Notes: generated by a model not told the origin, from the letters alone. Positions 1 through 5,372 are shown, counted from the first letter of the stretch. The stretch is 5,853 nucleotides of DNA from Microcaldota archaeon (GCA_013151465.1 JAADIF010000056.1:1-5853), one strand, 5' to 3'. Program-made: numbers and translations.

Positions 1-212
1 GGTATGCCTTCCATAAGCTCTGAAATTTTTTTGGCTTTCTTGGGATCCCCGTGAAGATCCTCATCCGGTGTTGTGTTTTCTATTCTTTTGAGAAACTTTA
101 TCTCTCTGCTTTGTGTATCGATCTCGTACACCATATAGAATTTCGCATCGCCAAAATGCTCATTCGTAAAGCTTGTTCCGTCGTCAGTTCCGCATGCAAG
201 CTTAATTTTCAT
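1..212 (-). CDS. NifX-like (Nitro_FeMo-Co domain) protein, partial at window edge
   Basis: Seen: from ATG at 212 an open frame runs off the window start, giving 70 residues beginning MKIKLACGTDDGTSFTNEHF. NEHFGDAKFY (17-26) is the family's HFGxxxxF-type motif, and HGDPKKAKKISEL (54-66) is typical of archaeal members. The family (PF02579; NifX, NafY and the NifB C-terminal domain) binds Fe-S or FeMo-cofactor precursors or related metal clusters in the cytoplasm. A full domain is about 100-120 residues, so roughly the last third is missing here. GAGGTG lies 7 nt upstream. The ATG lies inside the end of the DUF1684 gene (11-nt overlap), so translation is probably coupled. It is the third NifX-like domain of this operon. 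With no nitrogenase gene in view, its cluster and partner are unknown. It is too short for the ORF size cut-off only because of the window edge. Confidence 0.87.
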   Translation of the reverse strand, partial: MKIKLACGTDDGTSFTNEHFGDAKFYMVYEIDTQSREIKFLKRIENTTPDEDLHGDPKKAKKISELMEGI

Positions 213-765
213 CTGAATTCACCTCGTAAGATTTTTCTCCTGCTCTTATTTCTGTTTTGAGCCAATTTTCAGGCGGTATGAAAGGGCAAACATAATTTTC
301 GCTGTAAGCGCACCACGGATTATAAGCCAGGTTAAAATCGAGAATATATTCCCCCTTCTCTGTTTTTGTGCTTTCATGAATATCGATATACCGGCCGGCG
401 CCATACGTTTCCTTGCCGTTCGTCTCATCCTTGAAAGGCACCCAGAGAGTGTCATCTTCGCTATCAGCCTTGAATGCCTGAAGCACGAATTCTTTGCCGC
501 TTATCACGAACCTGAACTCGCCCCATATGAGATACTCCCTCATATTTTCCCCCGTGTCCTGAATGCGTATTTTCTTCTTTTCTTTATGTTCGTGCAGTTT
601 CAGGACAAAACGAAGCGACGGCTCGACAGGATAATATATGAGGCCTGAAAATTTCTCCCTTTCTTCAAACGGTATCGGGGAGTCGGGGGCATGTTTGAAG
701 AAATAATCTTTTTCTTTTCTCTGCTCGTTGATTTTGTTTTTATAATCTTCATTGCCTTCTTCCAT
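202..765 (-). CDS. DUF1684 family protein
   Basis: A 187-residue soluble protein with the DUF1684 pattern: an N-terminal RKEKDYFFKHAPDSPI segment (16-31) followed by FSGLIYYPV, then YGAGRYIDI (121-129), DFNLAYNPWCAYS (143-155), CPFIPPENWL (160-169) and a terminal IRAGEKSY. Cys152 and Cys160 sit in the conserved core. The family has no firmly established biochemical function, and I see no catalytic motif that fixes one. The open frame extends upstream to 897, but the first 44 codons are out-of-frame sequence under the ferredoxin tail. ATG at 765 has AAGGTGA 5 nt upstream and starts just before the conserved region, so it is preferred. It follows the ferredoxin gene by 10 nt and overlaps the next NifX-like gene by 11 nt, placing it inside the operon. 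No signal peptide or membrane segment is seen. Confidence 0.85.
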   Translation of the reverse strand: MEEGNEDYKNKINEQRKEKDYFFKHAPDSPIPFEEREKFSGLIYYPVEPSLRFVLKLHEHKEKKKIRIQDTGENMREYLIWGEFRFVISGKEFVLQAFKADSEDDTLWVPFKDETNGKETYGAGRYIDIHESTKTEKGEYILDFNLAYNPWCAYSENYVCPFIPPENWLKTEIRAGEKSYEVNSDEN

Positions 766-775
766 CTGAATCACC

Positions 776-1060
776 TTATAGCCACGACCTTCTGCGCCTT
801 CCGCCACCCCTTCCGCGGCCGTTTCCCATGCCGCGGTGTCTGCCAAAATGCATATTGCCTGTAAATTGGGGACTTGTATCAATAGATTCTTTGCCATTTT
901 CCAGCTTTATTGCCCCTCGCGGACATGATCTTGCCGCCTGTTCAATACATCCTGCCTTTTCATCCTTTATACGGGCTTTCCCGCCTCTTATCTCGAATCC
1001 ATCAGGGCAGACCCTTTGGCAGATGCCGCATCCTATACAAAAGCTTTCATCAACTTTCAT
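776..1060 (-). CDS. Single [4Fe-4S] ferredoxin with Gly/Arg/His-rich C-terminal tail
   Basis: A 94-residue protein. CIGCGICQRVCPDGFEI and a later CIEQAARSCPRGAI match monocluster ferredoxins of the Pyrococcus/Thermotoga type. Inferred cluster ligands are Cys8, Cys11, Cys14 and Cys46; Cys18 and Cys38 occupy the usual disulfide positions. It should be a small cytoplasmic electron carrier. The normal fold ends near residue 60. A tail of about 30 residues follows (HFGRHRGMGNGRGRGGG, then four Arg and SWL), which ordinary ferredoxins lack and which may bind metal, nucleic acid or a partner. The start is uncertain. ATG at 1069 overlaps the upstream stop by 4 nt (ATGA) and ATG at 1066 is possible, but 1060 has AAAGGG 9 nt upstream and gives the typical MKVDESFC start. 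The gene sits between the TDT transporter and DUF1684 genes. Confidence 0.9.
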   Translation of the reverse strand: MKVDESFCIGCGICQRVCPDGFEIRGGKARIKDEKAGCIEQAARSCPRGAIKLENGKESIDTSPQFTGNMHFGRHRGMGNGRGRGGGRRRRSWL

Positions 1061-1065
1061 ATGCA

Positions 1066-2109
1066 TCATCCCTTTGCCAGAATTCCTTTTGTATAATTAT
1101 ATGCCACAAATATCCATGCAACCATCAAAATGACATACAAGATAATTTCTATTGCGGTGAAAAATTCCGCTGCAAAACCAAGAGCTGCCATTTTTCCAGT
1201 GGCAAGTGTGAACGCGCCAAGGGGGAAGATGAATGCCCACCAGAGTTCAGAGAACGGTATATTTTTATGCTCTTTCATTATCCTGAAATAAAGGGCAATA
1301 AGCCCTATAACAACCCATAACCCGTATCCAAAGATTATGACAGAATAAATCCTGCTGATGCCAGCAAAGACCGTGCCAATGTTCATGATATCATATTCTA
1401 GCATCAGCTTTGCTGTGGAGAGCATGGCCAGTATGGAAACGCCGACAGGTGCAAGGACTATCGTGAATGTCGGCGCAATCTTGCTTGCTGAAAGTGGGTG
1501 GAATTTGCTTCTGTAATAAACAAGCGATAATGTCAGCAGATATAGCATGAAGGCAGGACCCATTATGAGCAGATTCAGCATAGTCATAGCATGTGGCATG
1601 AAAGATGTTTTTAAAGATAGAACAGCACCTGCGTTAATGAGGACAAAAAGCCCTACCGGCGGTATGAACCAGGTTCCTGTAACATCTTCCGGCTTCATCC
1701 TGAACTTGATGCTTATCGGTACAGCCACAATAAAAATGGCTGAAAATATCAGGCTTATAGCCCAGAACAGCGTGCCCATCAAGGCATTATATCCGTCTAA
1801 ATACGGCAGCCCAACATTTATGAACAATATAGAAATTAATGCCGATGCTATCGGCATGGCTGAATACATCCCGGATTTTAGCGGGCTTTTGAGGTTATTC
1901 GACAGATTATTCCAACCTTTTAAATGAATCAGGAATTTTGCCAGGTGGTATAAGAATACGGATATTATGATTATCTCCAATCCGTACACAAAAACATCAG
2001 CCAAGAAATTGTTAAATATCGATTTTGTCGCAAGCGCAACTGCAGAAGTTCCCATCAGCGCTACGAAAACTGCCAAATTCAAATCCTGCAACTTCTTCTC
2101 TGATGTCAT
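1066..2109 (-). CDS. TDT/TehA/SLAC1-type anion transporter or channel
   Basis: A 347-residue, strongly hydrophobic integral membrane protein with about ten predicted transmembrane helices; the first lies near residues 11-29 and the last near 318-338. Landmarks of the tellurite-resistance/dicarboxylate transporter (TDT) superfamily are MGTSAVAL in helix 1, GTWFIPPVG (145-153), APTFTIVLAPVGV (212-224) and WWAFIFPLGAFTLATG (290-305). Known members move malate, sulfite, chloride, nitrate or tellurite-related anions; the substrate here cannot be read from sequence. Length fits the family (about 320-380). GTG at 2118 and ATG at 2115 are in-frame alternatives, but ATG at 2109 has GGTGA 5 nt upstream and is preferred. 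It lies 34 nt after the tandem NifX-like gene, and its TGA overlaps the earliest possible ferredoxin start, so it is part of the operon. Confidence 0.87.
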   Translation of the reverse strand: MTSEKKLQDLNLAVFVALMGTSAVALATKSIFNNFLADVFVYGLEIIIISVFLYHLAKFLIHLKGWNNLSNNLKSPLKSGMYSAMPIASALISILFINVGLPYLDGYNALMGTLFWAISLIFSAIFIVAVPISIKFRMKPEDVTGTWFIPPVGLFVLINAGAVLSLKTSFMPHAMTMLNLLIMGPAFMLYLLTLSLVYYRSKFHPLSASKIAPTFTIVLAPVGVSILAMLSTAKLMLEYDIMNIGTVFAGISRIYSVIIFGYGLWVVIGLIALYFRIMKEHKNIPFSELWWAFIFPLGAFTLATGKMAALGFAAEFFTAIEIILYVILMVAWIFVAYNYTKGILAKG

Positions 2110-2143
2110 TTCCATCACCGCGAAATTTCAAGCGTATTGGTGT

Positions 2144-2869
2144 TCAGTCACCACAGTCCTCAGTCAAATCTTCCATGGCTGAGAGATTCCCGACGGCATC
2201 GCCTACCGTTTCAAATCGTCCCGTCTTGAGATTTACCCCCTTTTCACGAAAGAGTTTTAGTGCCCTTGATCCTATGCCTTTTGCAAAGACAGTGAACAAG
2301 CGCTCAGTTTCTAATATCTGATCCACAGGGGATTTTTCCGGGTTGCTATGGTCCAGCGCGTTTGGAATTATTTTCAGTTCCTTTGTTTTTGTATCATATA
2401 TTCCGAAAAATGGCGCATGCCCAAAATGCTCCGATATATGTGATCCCATTCCGTTGTTATCCAGCAGGGGGAATAATATCTTTTCATTCCCGGAACTGAC
2501 ATTTTCTGTTGCATGAGCAGGTGCGGTTTCCCCTGTTATAGGTTTCAGTTTCCCTGAAGAGAAATCTCGTAATGCATCTCTGATGCTGCCGCTCGCCTGA
2601 TATATGCGCAATGGCAACTGCCCAAGAATATTTGCAGCGTTTGGTCCCAGGTTTCCGGTAATTAAGACTTCAGGTCCTGCATTTCCTATTTGCTGGGCTG
2701 CCTGCGTTCCAGCGCCATGGCTTTGGGAGGCACCTATGTTCTCGATTGCCTCCCATTTTCTTATTTCACCATTCTCAACATCTACCACAATAAAATATTT
2801 GCATCTTCCAAACCTCTGGTCTACATTTCCTTCAATCGAATCCGTTCCAGAGGTTATAGCAATTTTCAT
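2144..2869 (-). CDS. Tandem NifX-like (Nitro_FeMo-Co) two-domain protein
   Basis: A 241-residue soluble protein with two copies of the Nitro_FeMo-Co fold (PF02579). Domain 1 (about 1-112) begins MKIAITSGTDSIEGNVDQRF and contains QRFGRCKYF (18-26), HGAGTQAAQ, and ITGNLGPNA (70-78). A polar linker (113-128) leads to domain 2 (about 129-231) with SHISEHFGHAPFFGIYD (143-159), DHSNPEKSPVDQIL (173-186), and VFAKGIGSRALKLF (194-207). Single-domain relatives such as NifX carry FeMo-co precursors or other Fe-S clusters; the substrate here is unknown. The only cysteines are Cys23 and Cys239, so a cluster would need other ligands or sharing between subunits. AAGGTGA lies 4 nt upstream of ATG. It follows the DUF134 regulator gene by 19 nt, an association common in archaea (known for the families). 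Confidence 0.9.
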   Translation of the reverse strand: MKIAITSGTDSIEGNVDQRFGRCKYFIVVDVENGEIRKWEAIENIGASQSHGAGTQAAQQIGNAGPEVLITGNLGPNAANILGQLPLRIYQASGSIRDALRDFSSGKLKPITGETAPAHATENVSSGNEKILFPLLDNNGMGSHISEHFGHAPFFGIYDTKTKELKIIPNALDHSNPEKSPVDQILETERLFTVFAKGIGSRALKLFREKGVNLKTGRFETVGDAVGNLSAMEDLTEDCGD

Positions 2870-2888
2870 TTAATCACCTTGTTCAGCC

Positions 2889-3401
2889 TTATGCCCTCGT
2901 CATCATGGCACCGCATTTAGGGCATTTTGTCTGATTGCAAGGAACACCTCTCCCATGTTCCATCTCATAGCCGCATTCGGGGCATTTGCATTTCCCGCCA
3001 GGCCCTCCTGCAAGCGGGCCTTCCATCCTGCCTGCTCCGCCTCCTTGGCCTCTTCCTAATCCTCTACCAGTCCCGGCACCCATGCCTGCCGGCCCTGTTT
3101 CATCTCCTCGTGGCATAGTGTACGCACCTCCATATATCCTTATGGCCTTCCCGTTAAAAAGCGCATCTGCAACCTTTCTTCTTGCCCTTTTGAGCATTCT
3201 CTGAAAAGTCGATTGGTGTATATCCATCCTTTTTGCAGCATCTTCCTGAGTTGCGCCTTCGATGTCAGCCAATCGCAGTGCTTCCATCTCTTCAACTGCC
3301 AATACAACCTCGTCGAGCTCATTCAACGGGACTGTCCTTGGTTTGAAATAAGTCGCAGTTGGCTTCTTTTCGATTATTCTTATTTTTTGAGGCCTTACCA
3401 T
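2889..3401 (-). CDS. DUF134 HTH regulator fused to DUF5320-like segment and zinc ribbon
   Basis: A 170-residue protein in three parts. Residues 1-92 are a DUF134 domain (PF02001): TYFKPRTVPLNELDEVVL and a sigma-70 region 4-like helix-turn-helix around 47-80 (TQEDAAKRMDIHQSTFQRML), the likely DNA-binding element. Residues 96-136 are Gly/Met/Arg-rich and start MPRGDETGPAGMGAGTGRG, resembling the start of small DUF5320 proteins. Residues 138-168 form a zinc-ribbon-like end with CPECG (140-144) and CPKCG (160-164), plus Cys138 and Cys155. It is the first gene of the operon. Its ATG coincides with the start predicted from the TATA box at 3424-3431, so the mRNA is probably leaderless; no ribosome binding site is present. 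A 20-bp palindrome directly upstream suggests autoregulation. A role in controlling the NifX-like genes is inference. Confidence 0.9.
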   Translation of the reverse strand: MVRPQKIRIIEKKPTATYFKPRTVPLNELDEVVLAVEEMEALRLADIEGATQEDAAKRMDIHQSTFQRMLKRARRKVADALFNGKAIRIYGGAYTMPRGDETGPAGMGAGTGRGLGRGQGGGAGRMEGPLAGGPGGKCKCPECGYEMEHGRGVPCNQTKCPKCGAMMTRA

Positions 3402-3403
3402 AG

Positions 3404-3423
3404 TTATGCATTATAATGCATAA
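3404..3423. promoter_or_regulatory. Perfect 20-bp palindrome, candidate operator
   Basis: The two halves are TTATGCATTA and its exact reverse complement, and each half contains the smaller palindrome ATGCAT. It fills the space between the TATA box (3424-3431) and the predicted start at 3401. In archaea a repressor bound here would block polymerase or TFB access. The HTH protein encoded immediately downstream is the obvious candidate ligand (inference). Confidence 0.65.
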
Positions 3424-3431
3424 TATATAAA
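3424..3431 (-). promoter_or_regulatory. TATA box of the DUF134/NifX-like operon
   Basis: On the minus strand it reads TTTATATA, the archaeal consensus form. Its centre lies 26-27 nt upstream of the A of the DUF134 start codon, which is the usual TATA-to-start distance. This predicts transcription from the start codon itself. The upstream BRE is not convincing. Confidence 0.65.
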
Positions 3432-3460
3432 GTCGAAGGTTTTATGGAAAATGAAATATT

Positions 3461-3467
3461 AAAAAAA
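3461..3467 (-). terminator. T-run terminator after the tRNA
   Basis: Seven consecutive T on the minus strand begin 7 nt after the tRNA discriminator base. Archaeal transcription commonly ends at such U-runs without a hairpin. It would separate the tRNA transcript from the operon promoter just beyond. Confidence 0.55.
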
Positions 3468-3509
3468 CAGAAATGGGCCCGGAGGGATTCGAACCCCCGA
3501 CACCCGGAT

Positions 3510-3565
3510 ATCTTTCCATTTGCTTATCATTCGCCATATTATAGGCGTCAACAAACTTTCCTGGT
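3510..3565 (-). other. tRNA intron 3 (canonical 37/38, 56 nt)
   Basis: Anticodon-loop bases CTTT (3571-3568, positions 32-35) pair with intron AAAG (3515-3512). The bulges are TA|A at 3567-3565 and AT|A at 3511-3509, and CCGGA/TCCGG forms the outer helix. Inside the intron, CCA pairs with TGG, TTTGTT with AGCAAA (one wobble), and CGCC with GGCG. Confidence 0.8.
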
Positions 3566-3572
3566 TAAAAGT

Positions 3573-3603
3573 TTCACCATGCGAGCCAAAAGCTTGCAAT
3601 ATC
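3573..3603 (-). other. tRNA intron 2 (non-canonical 30/31, 31 nt)
   Basis: Exon CACC (3609-3606, positions 25-28) pairs with intron GGTG (3578-3575). The bulges are GG|G at 3605-3603 and AA|A at 3574-3572. The outer helix is AGAG of the D-arm with exon-3 CTTT, including one G-U pair. Removal restores base pair A31-T39 and the loop CTTTTAA. Confidence 0.75.
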
Positions 3604-3615
3604 CCGGTGCTCTAA

Positions 3616-3725
3616 TTGCCTTGGCATAGCCACTAATCTTTTGAACAGCACACCGTTCAAGGTTCATATGCGATTGTAGTTTGACGCATATGAAATATGC
3701 GTCTTTCCGATTGGCGGCTTCGCCG
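3616..3725 (-). other. tRNA intron 1 (D-loop, 110 nt)
   Basis: Exon GCCT (3731-3728) pairs with intron AGGC (3621-3618). The bulges are GG|C at 3727-3725 and AA|T at 3617-3615. Splicing regenerates the common D-loop AGCCTGGTTA. The interior holds a 9-bp hairpin (3683-3703) with a TTC loop, a TTGAAC/GTTCAA hairpin, and a GGCGGC-GAA-GCCGCC hairpin at the 5' end. No reading frame is evident. Confidence 0.75.
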
Positions 3726-3773
3726 CCAGGCTGAGCTACGGGCCCATTCAATAGATAACATTATTGGTGCAAA

Positions 3774-3781
3774 TATATAAA
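3774..3781 (-). promoter_or_regulatory. TATA box of the tRNA gene
   Basis: The minus strand reads TTTATATA within a longer A/T run. Its centre is about 32 nt upstream of the tRNA 5' end, placing the start near 3750 and leaving a leader of about 5 nt for RNase P. Confidence 0.55.
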
Positions 3782-3806
3782 AATATGAGAAATTGAAGCC
3801 GTGTTT

Positions 3807-4127
3807 TCATCTCTTTTGATAGTAGCGGTTTGTGAGATGGATTGCCTTCAGCAAATCCCAATATATCGTTTTTCCAATCTGTTTTATTTCGCCCACTTTT
3901 ATCGTCTCTTCCCATCTTCCGGCATCAATCATACCTGTAACAAAACTGAATTGACCCTTAATCCAGCCAGATTCATGGTTGCTTTTGCCGTCGGGAGTTG
4001 CTCTTGGTATGATACCATTTCCTCTTTCGCAGACACCCTTTGCTTTTCTTCTATCGTACTCATTTGCAAGATAACTTACATCTTCATATGTAAGTTCAAA
4101 ATATTTTTTCCTTTCTTTATATGGCAT
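3807..4127 (-). CDS. Hypothetical protein downstream of radical SAM gene
   Basis: A 106-residue protein I do not recognise. It is mixed-charge with a basic excess (many Lys/Arg at both ends) and has no membrane segment or signal peptide. The start MPYKERKKYFELTYEDVSYL looks helical. A Gly-rich middle, RATPDGKSNHESGWIKGQF (42-60), is followed by an amphipathic stretch (RWEETIKVGEIKQIGKTIYW, 71-90). One Cys (33). ATG lies 5 nt after the radical SAM stop, so the two genes are almost certainly co-transcribed. The ribosome binding site is weak (TTGG), consistent with coupled translation. The composition looks like real coding sequence rather than chance. It could be a partner, substrate or regulator of the radical SAM enzyme; nothing in the sequence decides between these. 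It is followed by the tRNA promoter. Confidence 0.7.
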   Translation of the reverse strand: MPYKERKKYFELTYEDVSYLANEYDRRKAKGVCERGNGIIPRATPDGKSNHESGWIKGQFSFVTGMIDAGRWEETIKVGEIKQIGKTIYWDLLKAIHLTNRYYQKR

Positions 4128-4132
4128 TCCAA

Positions 4133-5350
4133 TCAGCTAAATCGTTCTTCTAACTTATTCATCACATAGTCATAAAAATCCGATGGTATACTTATACCAT
4201 CCTTGGCAACGCAGCGATTGTTAAAAGTAGGCCCCAATCTGTACCCAGGGCTCTTCTTCCATATATCTTTAAGCGGCTCTTTTCTCACATCTGATGCAAC
4301 AAGCATGTCATTTGTATCCCTTCCGGTGCAGAGAAAGACCTGACCGTCCTTTTTGATGAACATGCCGGTGTTCGCTGTGCTGCATGGCGTTGTTCCTATG
4401 TACGAGGAGATGCCTTCCTTTCTGACCTGTTCAAACGTCATTATGCCGTTTTCGATAAGATATGAATAAACATTGACAGCGACTTCTTTTAGTTTTTTCT
4501 GATAAATTTTCATCTGCGATATTTTTATGAGATTCTCCCCTTTGCCGCTTATCATTGTAGGGCATATCCTCACAGGAAGATTTCTTACGGTGCCCCATTT
4601 GAACATCTCAAAGACCTCATCGATGTTATCGAGAAGGACAGGGTTTGTCTGAAGCGTGAGGCGCTGGTTTGGCCATTTGTTCAGGCCCAATCTTACAAAT
4701 CTTTCGATTGCTCTTGTGCGTGCCATTATATAGTCCTTTGACTGGCTTGCTGTTGTTGCATTTGCCTTTTCCCGATCTGTCGTGCGATAGTCAATCAGGA
4801 TGTTCACATTCTCATACAATGCAACCCTCTTGCACAGTTCTTCTGACGTGATTCCATGGATTCTCAAAGAAAGCTCGTCATCGCCAAGCTCTGCGCCTTT
4901 TGTGAATATGCCAAAAGTGATGCCCTTGTCCCTGAAGTAATCGAGTATCTTGAACATGTCCGGGTTTGAGAAAAATTCTCCCGGTCCAAGGAATCTTACT
5001 GTCTTTAGGCCGAGGGGGAGGGCCTGCTCTATTATATCATTTATTTCATCCCATGTGAGAAGCGGGTTTTCCACGTGCGACTTCTCAAAGCATCCGGGGC
5101 AGTTGTTCGGGCATACCATCCCGTAAAACCTGTTCGCCCTTTCCGTAAGCTCTTCCCTTTTTCCCTTGTTCACGATTTTTGTATATTTTTCCGGAGGGAT
5201 TGTTATGTCAAGCGTAAGAAGCTTGCGAGTCCCGTCCGGAAGGCGCTCCCTTATCTCCTCTTCGGTAAATCTCCAGCCGTCTGTACTCATCGTATATCCT
5301 TCGGGGAACTTGTCTGTAAATTGAATTGAAACATCCGGAATTATCCTCAT
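4133..5350 (-). CDS. Radical SAM protein with SPASM/twitch-like C-terminus
   Basis: A 405-residue protein. CPNNCPGC (80-87) is the canonical CX3CX2C motif whose three Cys hold the [4Fe-4S] cluster that cleaves S-adenosylmethionine. VRFLGPGEFFSNPDMFKIL (118-136) matches the SAM-binding GGE region in modified form (GPGE). The C-terminal part carries Cys323, then DGQVFLC (335-341, the GX4C pattern of SPASM/twitch domains), and Cys380, so an auxiliary Fe-S cluster with a reduced Cys set is likely. SPASM/twitch members modify peptides, proteins, tRNA-related or cofactor substrates; the substrate here is unknown. The first 75 residues precede the core. GAGGTGA lies 6 nt upstream of ATG. The gene leads a two-gene unit with the 106-residue protein and is divergent from an Lrp/AsnC regulator. 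Confidence 0.88.
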   Translation of the reverse strand: MRIIPDVSIQFTDKFPEGYTMSTDGWRFTEEEIRERLPDGTRKLLTLDITIPPEKYTKIVNKGKREELTERANRFYGMVCPNNCPGCFEKSHVENPLLTWDEINDIIEQALPLGLKTVRFLGPGEFFSNPDMFKILDYFRDKGITFGIFTKGAELGDDELSLRIHGITSEELCKRVALYENVNILIDYRTTDREKANATTASQSKDYIMARTRAIERFVRLGLNKWPNQRLTLQTNPVLLDNIDEVFEMFKWGTVRNLPVRICPTMISGKGENLIKISQMKIYQKKLKEVAVNVYSYLIENGIMTFEQVRKEGISSYIGTTPCSTANTGMFIKKDGQVFLCTGRDTNDMLVASDVRKEPLKDIWKKSPGYRLGPTFNNRCVAKDGISIPSDFYDYVMNKLEERFS

Positions 5351-5372
5351 GAAATCTCACCTCTCATTTCAC

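Larger units (their letters stand above)
3474..3745 (-). tRNA. tRNA-Lys(UUU) with three BHB introns
   Basis: Exons on the minus strand are 3745-3726, 3615-3604, 3572-3566 and 3509-3474 (20, 12, 7 and 36 nt). Joined, they give a regular 75-nt tRNA: acceptor GGGCCCG pairs perfectly with CGGGCCC; D-stem GCTC/GAGC; D-loop AGCCTGGTTA; anticodon stem CCGGA/TCCGG; loop CTTTTAA with anticodon TTT; variable loop GTGTC; T-arm GGGGG-TTCGAAT-CCCTC with one G-U pair; discriminator A at 3474. CCA is not encoded. The three introns were placed by finding bulge-helix-bulge motifs: each has a perfect 4-bp helix between 5' exon and intron 3' part, with 3-nt bulges cut 2|1. A discriminator A and the GGTTA D-loop also resemble archaeal tRNA-Ile, but the canonical 37/38 site pairs correctly only with the CTTTTAA exon. 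The exon solution comes from reading by eye; the tRNA body itself is certain. Confidence 0.9.

Noticed and set aside
766..897. N-terminal 44-residue extension of the DUF1684 frame
   Set aside because: It overlaps the ferredoxin tail in another frame, has no family similarity, and a strong ribosome binding site sits in front of ATG at 765.
828..1320. Plus-strand frames of 101 and 136 residues over the ferredoxin and TDT genes
   Set aside because: They mirror strongly supported minus-strand genes, lack ribosome binding sites and show no recognisable family pattern.
2110..2118. GTG (2118) and ATG (2115) as starts of the TDT gene
   Set aside because: They fall within or next to the GGTGA site that is well spaced for ATG at 2109.
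3509..3531. Possible tRNA-Ile exon with loop ATGATAA (anticodon GAT)
   Set aside because: It would give a plausible loop and Ile-like body, but the resulting 15-nt intron has no bulge-helix-bulge pairing, whereas CTTTTAA pairs perfectly at the canonical 37/38 site.
3444..3629. Plus-strand open frame of 61 residues containing ARRDSNPRHPD
   Set aside because: This is the well-known translation of the antisense strand of a tRNA 3' end, so it is an artefact of the tRNA gene.
3807..4127. The 106-residue gene as a RiPP precursor for the radical SAM enzyme
   Set aside because: It is long, has no leader-core layout or Cys/Gly repeat core, and looks like a folded domain, so the precursor idea is not supported.
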